Of a DNA stretch of 17,026 nt, positions 1 to 7,799 are shown one piece after another. Numbering within the stretch: the first letter of the stretch is position 1; every line of letters starts with the position of its first letter. The notes beneath the pieces are model-generated. The model ran no database searches, was not told the origin of the DNA, and worked only from the letters and a program-made list of their open reading frames with translations. Source of the stretch: an uncultured Collinsella sp. (GTDB lineage Bacteria > Actinomycetota > Coriobacteriia > Coriobacteriales > Coriobacteriaceae); the NCBI GenBank assembly GCA_900552705.1, contig USAX01000028.1, forward strand, positions 1-17,026, written 5' to 3'. A program made the position numbers and the translations under genes.

Positions 1-2
1 TT

Positions 3-1190
3 GACATCGTCTTCCGCGCTGCCTTTGGCTTCTGCTTTGCCCAAGGCGTCATCCAAGTGTTCCAGCCCCTGTTCACCGCTGCCGACGGCTACATCGGCCT
101 CGCTGTAATCTACGGCGCCATGAGCCTCTTCTGGTTCGTGGGCGTCCACGGCCCCTCGATCGTCGAGCCCGCCATCGCCGCCGCCCTCGTTGCCAACATG
201 ACCGACAACCTGGCTGCGTTCCAGGCCGGCCAGCACGCTTCCGCTGTCCTGACCCAGGGTGCCCAGTACTTCGTCGTCTGCATGGGCGGCACCGGTGCCA
301 CGCTCGTCCTGGTCTTCATGTTCTGCTTCCTGGCCAAGTCTCAGGAGATGCGCGCCGTCGGTAAGGCCGCCATCGTCCCGGTCTGCTTTGCTGTCAACGA
401 GCCGCTGCTGTTCGCCGCACCCATCGTGCTCAACCCCGTCTTCTTTGTCCCGTTTGTCTTTGCCCCGATCGCCAACATCTGGATCCTCAAGATCTTTATC
501 GACTTCTTGGGCATGAACGGCTTTATGTACACCCTGCCCTGGACCGTTCCCGGCCCCATCGGCACCATCATGGGCTTGGGCTTCCAGCCGCTCGCCTTTG
601 TGATGCTCGCCCTCATCTTGGTCGTCGACTTCGTCCTGTACTACCCGTTCTTCCGTGCCTATGACGCCCAGAAGTGCGCCGAGGAGGCCGAGATCTCCCA
701 GGAGGAGCTCACCGCCAAGAACGCCGAGAAGGCCGCCAAGCTCAACGACGCCTTCCAGGGCAAGGCCGATGCCAAGAGCGTTGCCGCCGGCGCCGCAGCC
801 GAGGCCGTGAAGGCCGACGCCCTTGCCGCTTCTGCAGCACCCGCTGCCGAGGCAACGACCGCCAGCGACCTCAACGGCAAGCGCGTGCTCGTGCTCTGCC
901 AGGGTGGCGGAACCTCGGGTCTGCTCGCCAACGCGCTGGCCAAGGCTGCCAAGGAGCGCGGCATCAATCTGGAGACCGCTGCCGAAGCCTATGGCAACCA
1001 CGTCGACATGCTCCCCGACTTTGACCTGGTCGTCCTGGCCCCGCAGGCAGCCAGCTACCTGGCCGACCTGCAGAAAGACTGCGAGCGTGTGGGCAACAAG
1101 TGCGTCGCCTGCCGCGGTAAGCAGTACATCGAGCTCTCCCAGAACGGCGACAAGTCTCTCGCCTTCGTAAGTGAGCAACTCTCGAAGTAA
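3..1190 (+). CDS. lacE: PTS lactose-type EIICB permease, 3' part (5' end outside window)
   Basis: The reading frame is open from the first complete codon at position 3, so the start lies upstream of the window. The product is the C-terminal two thirds of a lactose/cellobiose-type PTS permease, which imports and phosphorylates a beta-galactoside. The EIIC part shows the family hallmarks FVGVHGPSIV and FAVNEPLLF between hydrophobic segments. An Ala/Glu/Lys-rich linker (about 660-870) leads to an EIIB domain with the phosphocysteine motif VLVLCQGGGTSG; the active-site Cys codon is at 897-899. It aligns by eye throughout with the complete paralogue at 4427-6211, differing most in the linker. lacG follows 70 bp downstream, so the two are probably co-transcribed. 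Lactose is inferred from the lacG partner; a related beta-galactoside is possible. No EIIA domain is fused to the visible part. Confidence 0.9.
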   Translation, partial: DIVFRAAFGFCFAQGVIQVFQPLFTAADGYIGLAVIYGAMSLFWFVGVHGPSIVEPAIAAALVANMTDNLAAFQAGQHASAVLTQGAQYFVVCMGGTGATLVLVFMFCFLAKSQEMRAVGKAAIVPVCFAVNEPLLFAAPIVLNPVFFVPFVFAPIANIWILKIFIDFLGMNGFMYTLPWTVPGPIGTIMGLGFQPLAFVMLALILVVDFVLYYPFFRAYDAQKCAEEAEISQEELTAKNAEKAAKLNDAFQGKADAKSVAAGAAAEAVKADALAASAAPAAEATTASDLNGKRVLVLCQGGGTSGLLANALAKAAKERGINLETAAEAYGNHVDMLPDFDLVVLAPQAASYLADLQKDCERVGNKCVACRGKQYIELSQNGDKSLAFVSEQLSK

Positions 1191-1199
1191 GTAACGCTC

Positions 1200-1233
1200 A
1201 GTGCCAGCCGACCATCAACAGCCGGCTGGCACT
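1200..1233 (+). promoter_or_regulatory. Intercistronic hairpin between lacE and lacG (first module)
   Basis: An 11-bp perfect inverted repeat (AGTGCCAGCCG at 1200-1210 and CGGCTGGCACT at 1223-1233, 12-nt loop) begins 9 nt after the lacE stop codon and ends 27 nt before the lacG start. The tail (TCGATTT) is only a weak T-run, so full termination is unlikely. Partial attenuation or protection of the upstream mRNA is a better inference. The second lacE-lacG junction has a hairpin in the same place. Confidence 0.6.
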
Positions 1234-1260
1234 TCGATTTAGACGATTGGATATTTCATC

Positions 1261-2700
1261 ATGTCCGTTAACCCCGCCAGCGTCACCAACCCGCCCGCGC
1301 AGTTTCCCGAGGACTTTGTCTTTGGCGGCGCCACCGCTGCCTACCAGGTAGAGGGCGAGACCCGCACTCACGGTAAGGGCAAGGTTGCCTGGGACGACTT
1401 TCTGGAGGCCCAGGGGCGCTTTTCCCCCGATCCCGCTTCGGACTTCTACAACCAGTACCCCGTCGATTTGGAGCTGTGCGAGGAGTTCGGCATCAACGGC
1501 ATCCGCCTCTCCATCGCCTGGAGCCGCATCTTCCCCAACGGCACCGGCGAGATCAACCCCGAGGGTGTCCGGTTCTACCATGATCTCTTTGCCGAGTGCC
1601 ACAAGCACCACGTCGAGCCGTTTGTCACGCTGCATCACTTTGACACGCCGCTGCCCCTCTTTGAGAAGGGCGACTTCCTCAACCGCGAGACCATCGACGC
1701 CTTTGTGGACTTTGCCACCTTCTGCTTTAAGGAGTACGCCGACCAGGTGACCTACTGGTTCACCTTTAACGAGATTTGGGCCGATGCCTCCAACACCTAC
1801 ATCGAGGGCACCTTCCCCGGTGGCGTCAAGGCGCATCTTGCCGAGGCCTTCCAGTGCGAGCACAACATGATGCTCGCCCACGCCAAGGCCGTGCTGGCTT
1901 TCCACAACGGCGGCTTTAAAGGCAAGATCGGCGTCATCCAGTCGCTGGAGTTTAAGTACCCACTCAACGAGAACGACCCCGCCGACATCAAGGCCGCCAA
2001 TAACGAGCATGTGCTGCAGAACCAGTTTTTGCTCGACGCCACCTTCCGCGGGGACTACGCGCCCGACACCCTCGAGTGCGCCAACCGCCTGGCCGCCATC
2101 TCGGGCGGCACCATCGAGATCCTGGACGAGGATCTGGAAATCATGCGCGAGGCTGCGCTCTACAACGATTACCTGGGTGTCAACAACTACCAGTGCCGCT
2201 TTTTGAAGGCTTACGATGGCGAGAACGACCTGCACCACAACGGTACGGGCGAGAAGGGCACCGGTCGCTGGCGCGTCAAGGGCATTGGCGAGCATGTGAA
2301 CAAGCCCGGCATCCCCACCACCGACTGGGACTGGATCATCTATCCCGAGGGTCTGTTCGATCTGCTCGTCTACATTAAGCAGCGCTACCCCAACTACAAG
2401 CAGATCTTCATCACCGAGAACGGCATGGGCTACAAGGACCCCTACAAGGACGGTTTTGTGGACGACCAGCCGCGCATCGACTACATCGAGCAGCACCTGC
2501 GTTGGCTGCTCAAGGCTATGGAGGTGGGCGTCAACGTGGGCGGCTACTTCCTGTGGAGCCTGCAGGACCAGTTCTCCTGGACAAATGGCTATAACAAGCG
2601 TTACGGCTTCTTCTACGTTGACTTTGAAACCCAGAAGCGCACGCCCAAGGCAAGCGCCTACTGGTACAAGCACGTGGCGCAGACCCGTCGTCTGGACTAG
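1261..2700 (+). CDS. lacG: 6-phospho-beta-galactosidase, GH1 (first copy)
   Basis: A 479-residue glycoside hydrolase family 1 protein that cleaves PTS-imported phospho-beta-galactosides such as lactose-6-phosphate in the cytoplasm. The acid/base Glu is E171 in TFNEI and the nucleophile is E386 in ITENG. The C-terminal FSWTNGYNKRYG supplies S439, K446 and Y448, spaced like the 6-phosphate-binding Ser/Lys/Tyr of lactococcal and staphylococcal LacG. This favours 6-phospho-beta-galactosidase over a plain beta-glucosidase; 6-phospho-beta-glucosidase activity cannot be excluded. ATG 1261 is the natural start because the conserved FPEDFVFGGATAAYQ follows about 14 residues later, but the ribosome site is poor (only GGA about 9 nt upstream), unlike the second copy. 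It is the last gene of its operon, before a terminator at 2756. It is very similar to the product of 6288-7709 throughout. Confidence 0.93.
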   Translation: MSVNPASVTNPPAQFPEDFVFGGATAAYQVEGETRTHGKGKVAWDDFLEAQGRFSPDPASDFYNQYPVDLELCEEFGINGIRLSIAWSRIFPNGTGEINPEGVRFYHDLFAECHKHHVEPFVTLHHFDTPLPLFEKGDFLNRETIDAFVDFATFCFKEYADQVTYWFTFNEIWADASNTYIEGTFPGGVKAHLAEAFQCEHNMMLAHAKAVLAFHNGGFKGKIGVIQSLEFKYPLNENDPADIKAANNEHVLQNQFLLDATFRGDYAPDTLECANRLAAISGGTIEILDEDLEIMREAALYNDYLGVNNYQCRFLKAYDGENDLHHNGTGEKGTGRWRVKGIGEHVNKPGIPTTDWDWIIYPEGLFDLLVYIKQRYPNYKQIFITENGMGYKDPYKDGFVDDQPRIDYIEQHLRWLLKAMEVGVNVGGYFLWSLQDQFSWTNGYNKRYGFFYVDFETQKRTPKASAYWYKHVAQTRRLD

Positions 2701-2755
2701 TGGCTTGCGGCGAGCAAAATTGCTCCGCTCACATATCCTGTCCCCCATTTCTCAG

Positions 2756-2804
2756 CCGGGGGCGGCACGTCACACGGCGCGCCGCCCCCGGTCTTTTTGT
2801 TTTT
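2756..2804 (+). terminator. Intrinsic terminator after lacG (first module)
   Basis: A perfect 11-bp G/C stem (CCGGGGGCGGC at 2756-2766, GCCGCCCCCGG at 2781-2791) with a 14-nt loop is followed by TCTTTTTGTTTTT. It lies 56 bp after the lacG stop and closes the first module. Confidence 0.9.
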
Positions 2805-2820
2805 GGGCTGGTCAGGAGCC

Positions 2821-3123
2821 GTTTGTCTCGATCTGTAACATCTAGCCGAGCTTTCCAGTCCTAACTGTTACAGATCGAGATAAACAGGGCGGGCCGGACC
2901 GAATTGTCTAAATCTGTAACACTAAAACCGGTTTTGGGCGTCTAGTTGTTACAGATCGAGATGAATGCACGGGGCAGTTCCCTCAATCTAAATCTGTAAC
3001 AACTAGCGGGTTATTTCGCTCCTACCCGTTACAGATCGAGACAAACGGAATAGGCCGAGCCGAAAAATCTCGATCTGTAACATCTGACAGGGATTTTCGG
3101 TCCTAGCTGTTACAGATTAAGAT
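2821..3123. repeat. Array of four palindromic repeats, period about 81 bp
   Basis: This fills the gene-free stretch between the lacG terminator and the 3' end of the lacI-type gene. Each unit is an imperfect palindrome: a left arm like TCTCGATCTGTAACA, about 25 nt of loop, and a right arm like TGTTACAGATCGAGA. Left arms begin at 2826, 2907, 2987 and 3068, giving steps of 81, 80 and 81 bp. The outermost unit spans 2821-2885 with 20-bp arms and one mismatch. Linkers of about 20 bp are G/C-rich and loosely alike (GGCCGxxCCGAA-like). Right arms are more conserved than left arms. Two further units lie at 7800-7899. The location between convergent genes, the hairpin potential and the recurrence resemble REP/BIME-type elements, but no known family can be assigned from sequence alone. 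Confidence 0.85.
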
Positions 3124-3140
3124 GAACGAGCCGAGCACGT

Positions 3141-4142
3141 CTACGCCCGCAGGTCCTTTACGCTGGAACGCTCGACCAGCACGCCCGAAACGAGCGTACG
3201 GCTTCTGGAACTCGGGGCTTCCAAGCCCGCAACAACCTCGTTGAGTGCGCGGATGCCCAGTTCGCGGTGACGGAACTTTACCGACGTCAAAATCGAGTTG
3301 GGCATCGTCTTGTAAAGCTCGTCATCAAAGCCAATCACGGACACATCGTCGGGCACGTTCAGCCCCTTGTCGCGCAAGGCCATCATCACGCCGTTTGCCA
3401 TACAGTCGTTAGCAGCGAGGACCGCCGTGCAATCGGGTTTATCGGCAAGCACAAGGCCCGCGGCATAGCCACTATCCGCATTCCAATCGCCTTGCAGAGG
3501 CTCGGGCGGCTCAATGCCACGCGCCTCGAGTGCCGCACGCCAACCTTTCATACGACACTGGCTCGACAGCGACTCTTTCTTACCAGAGACGAAGTACACG
3601 TTCTTGTGCCCGCGATTCAAGAAGTACTCGCACGCCATGCGCGCACCACCCTCTTGATCGTCACTGACGGTAGAGCAGGTAGGATGCTCCATCGGCGTGA
3701 TAATCACCGTCTTGAGGTCCTTCGGTGCCTCAAACGTATCGAAATCATCGACCATCTGACGCAGGTTGAAAATCATGCCGTCGACGGGAAGCTGCGACAT
3801 CCTACGCGCCGCTTCGACAAGGGTCATCTTCTCCCCCGCCCGCTTTTTGATCATCGTGAGCGCAAAGCCTCGCTCTTCGGCGGCATCGGCGATACCGTCG
3901 ATCATGTCCACGGCGCCGCCCGACAAGTGGAACATCACCACGCCGATGCACCCGTAACGGCCCAACTTGAGTGAACGCGCGGCAAAGTTCGCCCGGAACC
4001 CAAGCTCCTCCATGGCCGCATGGACCCTATCGCGCGTCGACTCACGCACGCTATCAGGCTCGTTGATCACGCGCGACACCGTCTTGAGAGAAACGCCCGC
4101 GGCAACTGCCACATCATTCATTGAGACATTTTTCTTGTCCAT
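3141..4142 (-). CDS. LacI-family transcriptional regulator
   Basis: A 333-residue sugar-responsive repressor with the usual LacI-family layout. The N-terminal helix-turn-helix is at about residues 8-27 (NDVAVAAGVSLKTVSRVIN) followed by the hinge region. A periplasmic-binding-protein-like effector domain follows, with VSDDQEGGARMACEYFLNRG and VIGFDDELYKTMPNSILTSV. The start at 4142 (ATG, MDKKNVS) gives the standard distance to the HTH. An upstream in-frame TTG at 4220 would add 26 residues unlike the family and overlaps the putative -35 element. The gene is divergent from lacE (4427), and a 24-bp palindrome lies in the shared region, so it probably controls that operon and perhaps itself. Its effector (a galactoside or its phosphate) is not deducible. 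The 3' end abuts the repeat array. Confidence 0.9.
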   Translation of the reverse strand: MDKKNVSMNDVAVAAGVSLKTVSRVINEPDSVRESTRDRVHAAMEELGFRANFAARSLKLGRYGCIGVVMFHLSGGAVDMIDGIADAAEERGFALTMIKKRAGEKMTLVEAARRMSQLPVDGMIFNLRQMVDDFDTFEAPKDLKTVIITPMEHPTCSTVSDDQEGGARMACEYFLNRGHKNVYFVSGKKESLSSQCRMKGWRAALEARGIEPPEPLQGDWNADSGYAAGLVLADKPDCTAVLAANDCMANGVMMALRDKGLNVPDDVSVIGFDDELYKTMPNSILTSVKFRHRELGIRALNEVVAGLEAPSSRSRTLVSGVLVERSSVKDLRA

Positions 4143-4193
4143 CGTTGCCACTACTTCTCCAGTCGGTTTTGCATCGCTTGTTTTTTGTGTTCT

Positions 4194-4220
4194 AGCATAC
4201 ACTACCTGCCCGACTGACAA
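4194..4220 (-). promoter_or_regulatory. Possible promoter of the lacI-type gene
   Basis: On the minus strand, TTGTCA (4220-4215) and TATGCT (4199-4194) are separated by 15 bp, shorter than ideal. A transcript starting about 4187 would have a leader of about 45 nt before the ATG at 4142. Confidence 0.35.
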
Positions 4221-4288
4221 ATCAGCCGTTTATCGGACAATATCGACCGTTCACCCGTAAATCCTTGTTGCTCTTCCAAAAATGTCTT

Positions 4289-4325
4289 ACGTTGTCATTA
4301 ACGAAATGACAACGTTGTCATTTCG
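4289..4325. promoter_or_regulatory. Operator: 24-bp perfect palindrome plus an extra half-site
   Basis: Positions 4302-4325 form a perfect 24-bp palindrome with core ATGACAACGTTGTCAT (4306-4321), the central-CpG type typical of LacI-family operators. An extra half-site ACGTTGTCATT at 4289-4299 is inverted relative to 4305-4315 and repeats directly at 4312-4322, 23 bp later. Three interleaved half-sites thus sit about 100 bp upstream of lacE (4427). A weak promoter (TTGTTG 4265-4270, TACGTT 4288-4293, 17-bp spacer) would place its -10 in the outer half-site, giving repression by occlusion. The binding protein is inferred to be the adjacent LacI-family regulator. Confidence 0.75.
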
Positions 4326-4426
4326 CAATGCCTTCCTTAAGCAGGAAGGTTTCCGGGCAGTCCTGACCATCCATCGACGACCAGTTCCATCCACATGCAT
4401 CGCGCATCGAGCAGCAAAGGAGCTCT

Positions 4427-6211
4427 ATGGACGCCATCGTAAAGATGCTCGAAAAGCATCAACCGTTCTTTGAGAAGATCTCGAGGAACATCTACCTCCA
4501 GGCCATTAAGGACGGATTCCTTGGGTGCATGCCCATCGTCCTCACCTCTTCGATCTTCCTACTGATTGCCACCCTTCCTGGCGTAGTTGGCATCACGCTG
4601 CCCCAGCCGCTCATCGACTGGTGCAACAAGCTGTACAACTTCACCATGGGCGTCATGGGCATCATGGTTGCCGGCACCACCGCCAAGAACTTTACGGCTT
4701 CCATGAACCGTCGCATGCCCGCCGGCAAGGTGCTCAACGACGGCTCCACCATGGTTGCCGCCCAGTGCAGCATGCTGCTGCTCGCAGTCACGCAGTTCAC
4801 CACCAAGTTCAACGGCTCCGAACTTTCGGTCTTCGATTGCACCAGCATGGGCACGCGCGGTCTGTTCTCGGCCTATATCGCCGCGTTCATTACCGTGTGG
4901 GTCTACAAATTCTGCGTCTCGCGCGATCTGACCATTAAGCTGCCCAAGGAGGTCCCGGGCGCCATCGCTCAGAACTTCCGCGACATCATCCCCTTTGGCG
5001 GCGCCGTCATCATCTGCGGCATCATCGATGTCATCGTGCGCAACCTCATGGGCGTTCCGTTCTCCGAGCTGCTTATCAAACTGCTCTCCCCGCTCTTTAC
5101 CGCTGCAGAAACCTATCCTGGCCTTATCCTTATCCAGGCTGCCACCGCGTTCTTCTGGTTCATCGGCGTCCACGGCCCCTCGATCGTCCAGCCGGGCATC
5201 GACCCCATCCGTCTTGCCAACCAGGCCGAGAACCTCCAGGTTCTGCTGGCCGGTGGTCACCCCGCCCACTCCCTCACCTTTAACATGTCGCTCGTGGGTG
5301 AGTTCGGCGGCACCGGCGCCACGTTCATCGTGCCTCTTCTGCTGATTCTCTTTATGAAGTCCAAGCAGCTCAAAGCCGTCGGTAAGGCCTCGATTGTTCC
5401 TGTTGCCTTCGCCGTCAACGAACCGCTGCTCTTTGGCGCGCCGATGATCCTTAACCCCTACATGCTCATCCCCTTTGTTGCCGCCGGCTGCGTCAACGTG
5501 AGTGTTGCCAAGTTCTTTATCGATAACGTGGGCATGAACGGCTTCTCCTTCGTGGTGCCTTGGGCTACCCCTGCCCCCATCGGCATCTTCATCACCACGA
5601 ACTTCCAGCTTATCGCCTTGGTATTTGTCGCGATTATCATCTTGCTGGACGCCATCATCTACCTGCCGTTCTTGAAGGCATACGATAAGCTGCTCTGCGA
5701 CCAGGAGGCCGAGCGCGCCGCCAAGCTGGGTCTCGAGTCCAACGGTGCCGCTGCCATCGCCGCCAAGCCCTCTGCGCCCGCTGTCGAGCAGGCTACCGCT
5801 TCCGTCGAGACGACTGTTGCCGCCGCTGACAGCAAGCCTGTCGCCGATCAGCCCGAGCCCGAGCCCGCTGCCGATGCATCCGCCAAGAAGGATGTCGATG
5901 GCCTGAAGGTCCTCGTCCTGTGCGCCGGCGCCGGCACCTCTGCCATGCTTGCCAACGCCATCAAGGAAGGTGCCGCGCAGACCGGAGAGAACATCGCTTC
6001 CTCCGCAGGTGCCTATGGCCAGCACACTGCCATCATGGATCAGTACGACGTCATCGTGCTCGCCCCGCAGGTTCGTAGCTACTACAACGACATGAAGGCC
6101 GACACCGATCGTCTGGGCATTAAGCTGCTCGCCCCGCGCGGCAAGGAATATATCGACCTTACCCGCGACCCTGCCGGCGCCATTAAGTGGCTCCGCGAGA
6201 ACCTCGACTAG
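4427..6211 (+). CDS. lacE: PTS lactose-type EIICB permease (second, complete copy)
   Basis: A 594-residue membrane permease of the PTS lactose/cellobiose family, close to the roughly 570 residues of LacE. Residues 1 to about 430 are EIIC with multiple membrane segments. They include the family signatures FFWFIGVHGPSIVQPG and FAVNEPLLFGAP, containing the conserved His and Glu of the sugar-binding site. A flexible Ala/Pro/Glu-rich linker (about 440-490) joins EIIB, whose phosphocysteine is C499 in VLVLCAGAGTSAM. ATG 4427 follows AAAGGAG at a good distance. lacG follows after 76 bp, so this is an E-G operon. EIIB needs phosphate from an EIIA of the LacF type, which is neither fused nor encoded nearby, so it must be shared with another locus. 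Lactose is the likeliest substrate; other beta-galactosides or cellobiose are possible. Confidence 0.93.
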   Translation: MDAIVKMLEKHQPFFEKISRNIYLQAIKDGFLGCMPIVLTSSIFLLIATLPGVVGITLPQPLIDWCNKLYNFTMGVMGIMVAGTTAKNFTASMNRRMPAGKVLNDGSTMVAAQCSMLLLAVTQFTTKFNGSELSVFDCTSMGTRGLFSAYIAAFITVWVYKFCVSRDLTIKLPKEVPGAIAQNFRDIIPFGGAVIICGIIDVIVRNLMGVPFSELLIKLLSPLFTAAETYPGLILIQAATAFFWFIGVHGPSIVQPGIDPIRLANQAENLQVLLAGGHPAHSLTFNMSLVGEFGGTGATFIVPLLLILFMKSKQLKAVGKASIVPVAFAVNEPLLFGAPMILNPYMLIPFVAAGCVNVSVAKFFIDNVGMNGFSFVVPWATPAPIGIFITTNFQLIALVFVAIIILLDAIIYLPFLKAYDKLLCDQEAERAAKLGLESNGAAAIAAKPSAPAVEQATASVETTVAAADSKPVADQPEPEPAADASAKKDVDGLKVLVLCAGAGTSAMLANAIKEGAAQTGENIASSAGAYGQHTAIMDQYDVIVLAPQVRSYYNDMKADTDRLGIKLLAPRGKEYIDLTRDPAGAIKWLRENLD

Positions 6212-6226
6212 TTTTCTCCCTCTGTT

Positions 6227-6253
6227 GGTGCCCGGACCCCCAGTTTGGGCACC
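6227..6253 (+). promoter_or_regulatory. Intercistronic hairpin between lacE and lacG (second module)
   Basis: A 7-bp perfect stem (GGTGCCC 6227-6233, GGGCACC 6247-6253) with a 13-nt loop lies 15 nt after the lacE stop and 34 nt before the lacG start. There is no T-run behind it, so it is not a standard terminator. Its place matches the hairpin at 1200-1233 although the sequence is different. Confidence 0.45.
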
Positions 6254-6287
6254 TCTCCCTATTCGTATCCCACAGAAAGGATGACTC

Positions 6288-7709
6288 ATGACCAACCCCA
6301 TGCAGTTCCCCGACGGCTTTGTGTTTGGCGGCGCCACCGCCGCTTACCAGGTTGAGGGCGAGACGCGCACGCACGGCAAGGGCAAAGTGCCCTGGGACGA
6401 TTTCCTGGCTGCTCAGGGTCGCTTCTCCCCCGATCCTGCAAGCGACTTCTACAACAAATATCCGGTCGATATCGACCTGTGCCAGCGCTTCGGCATCAAC
6501 GGTATTCGCGTCTCCATCGCTTGGAGCCGTATCTTCCCCAGTGGCACCGGCGAGATTAACCCCGAGGGCGTCGCCTTCTATCACGAGCTCTTTGCCACCT
6601 GCAACAAAGCTGGCGTTATCCCCTATGTCACGCTCGATCACTTCGATACGCCCGAGGCCTTCTACCAGAACGGCGGCGAGGGATTCCTGACGCGCACGAC
6701 CATCGACGCCTTTGTCGAGTACGCCAAGTTCTGCTTTGCCGAGTTCACCGAGGTCAAGCACTGGTTTACCTTTAACGAGATTCCCGCAACCGCCGAAGGC
6801 AGCTTTATCGTCGGCAACTGGCCGCACGGCGAGAAGTATCGCCTGGACAAGGCCTTCCAGCTCATGCACAACATGATGGTGGCCCATGCCAAGGCTGTCG
6901 TCGCCTTCCATGAGGGCGGCTTTGAGGGCGAGATCGGCATTGTCCAGAACCTGGAGCCCAAGTATCCCCTCGACCCCAACAACGCCGCCGACTGCGAGGC
7001 AGCTCGCATGGCCGACGTCATCAACAACCGCTGGGTACTCGACGCCACCTTCCGCGGCCACTATGCAGCCGACACCATGGAGGCTGCGACCAAGCTGGCC
7101 CATATCGCCGGCGGCGAGCTCGACGTCCGCGACGAGGACATCGCCGCGCTGACCGCCGCGCTCCCCTACAACGATTGCCTGGGTGTCAACACCTACAAGT
7201 GCCAGTTCCTGCGTGCCGCCGAGGGCGAAAACGACATCAACCACAATGGCACCGGCGACAAGGGCTCCTCGCGCTGGTTCCTCAAGGGCGTGGGCGAGTC
7301 ATGCGTGCGCGAAGGCGTACCCACCACCGACTGGGACTGGATTATCTATCCCGAGGGCCTCTACGACCTGCTGCTGCGCATTAAGAACGATTACCCCAAC
7401 TACAAGAAGATCTACATCACCGAGAACGGCATGGGCTATAAGGACGACTTTGAGGACGGCTTTATCGACGATGCCCCTCGCATCGACTATATGCGTCAGC
7501 ATCTCGCGTGGATCCTCAAGGCAATCGACGGCGGCGTAAACGTCGACGGCTACTTTGTGTGGTCGCTGCAGGACCAGTTCTCCTGGACCAACGGCTATAA
7601 CAAACGTTACGGCCTGTTCTACATCGACTTTGAGACCCAGAAGCGCTATCCCAAGGCGAGCGCGTACTGGTACAAGAACGTCGCGGAGACCGGCCTGCTC
7701 ATGGCCTAA
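6288..7709 (+). CDS. lacG: 6-phospho-beta-galactosidase, GH1 (second copy)
   Basis: A 473-residue GH1 enzyme, close in length to the 468-470 residues of LacG. The acid/base is E164 (TFNEI) and the nucleophile E379 (ITENG). The 6-phosphate site is S432, K439 and Y441 in FSWTNGYNKRYG, the LacG pattern. It acts in the cytoplasm on the product of the upstream lacE. The start at 6288 is clear: AGAAAGGA lies 8 nt upstream, and the conserved FPDGFVFGGATAAYQ begins at residue 5. Compared with the first copy it has a shorter N-terminus. It also differs around the acid/base region (EIPATAEGSFIVGNWP against EIWADASNTYIEGTFP), which could shift aglycone preference; that is inference. The operon ends at the terminator 7732-7780. 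Confidence 0.93.
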   Translation: MTNPMQFPDGFVFGGATAAYQVEGETRTHGKGKVPWDDFLAAQGRFSPDPASDFYNKYPVDIDLCQRFGINGIRVSIAWSRIFPSGTGEINPEGVAFYHELFATCNKAGVIPYVTLDHFDTPEAFYQNGGEGFLTRTTIDAFVEYAKFCFAEFTEVKHWFTFNEIPATAEGSFIVGNWPHGEKYRLDKAFQLMHNMMVAHAKAVVAFHEGGFEGEIGIVQNLEPKYPLDPNNAADCEAARMADVINNRWVLDATFRGHYAADTMEAATKLAHIAGGELDVRDEDIAALTAALPYNDCLGVNTYKCQFLRAAEGENDINHNGTGDKGSSRWFLKGVGESCVREGVPTTDWDWIIYPEGLYDLLLRIKNDYPNYKKIYITENGMGYKDDFEDGFIDDAPRIDYMRQHLAWILKAIDGGVNVDGYFVWSLQDQFSWTNGYNKRYGLFYIDFETQKRYPKASAYWYKNVAETGLLMA

Positions 7710-7731
7710 TTCAAGCCGCGTACCCCCTGTC

Positions 7732-7780
7732 GGCCGCATGTGAATCCCTCCACGGGTTCGCATGCGGCCTTTTTTGTTTT
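7732..7780 (+). terminator. Intrinsic terminator after lacG (second module)
   Basis: A 13-bp stem with one wobble pair (GGCCGCATGTGAA 7732-7744, TTCGCATGCGGCC 7757-7769) is followed by TTTTTTGTTTT. It lies 22 bp past the lacG stop. Confidence 0.9.
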
Positions 7781-7799
7781 GGCTCGGCCCGAGCAGGCC

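Noticed and set aside
1198..2748. Long minus-strand open frame antisense to lacG (516 codons)
   Set aside because: It mirrors a GH1 gene with intact catalytic motifs. Long antisense frames are expected at high G+C, and its translation is low-complexity Val/Leu/Gly-rich.
2821..3123. CRISPR array
   Set aside because: The units are palindromes whose intervening segments resemble each other, spacing alternates between about 25-nt loops and about 20-nt linkers, and no cas genes are near.
4143..4220. 26-residue N-terminal extension of the LacI-family regulator from TTG 4220
   Set aside because: The extension lacks family similarity, its start overlaps the likely -35 element, and the ATG at 4142 gives the standard LacI length.
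4282..4473. 63-codon plus-strand frame upstream of lacE
   Set aside because: It covers the operator and promoter region and overlaps the lacE start; it has no ribosome site or recognisable content.
4559..6337. Long minus-strand open frame antisense to the second lacE
   Set aside because: Same reason: the plus strand encodes a clear EIICB with a start and ribosome site, and the antisense product is Gly/Asp-rich without recognisable domains.
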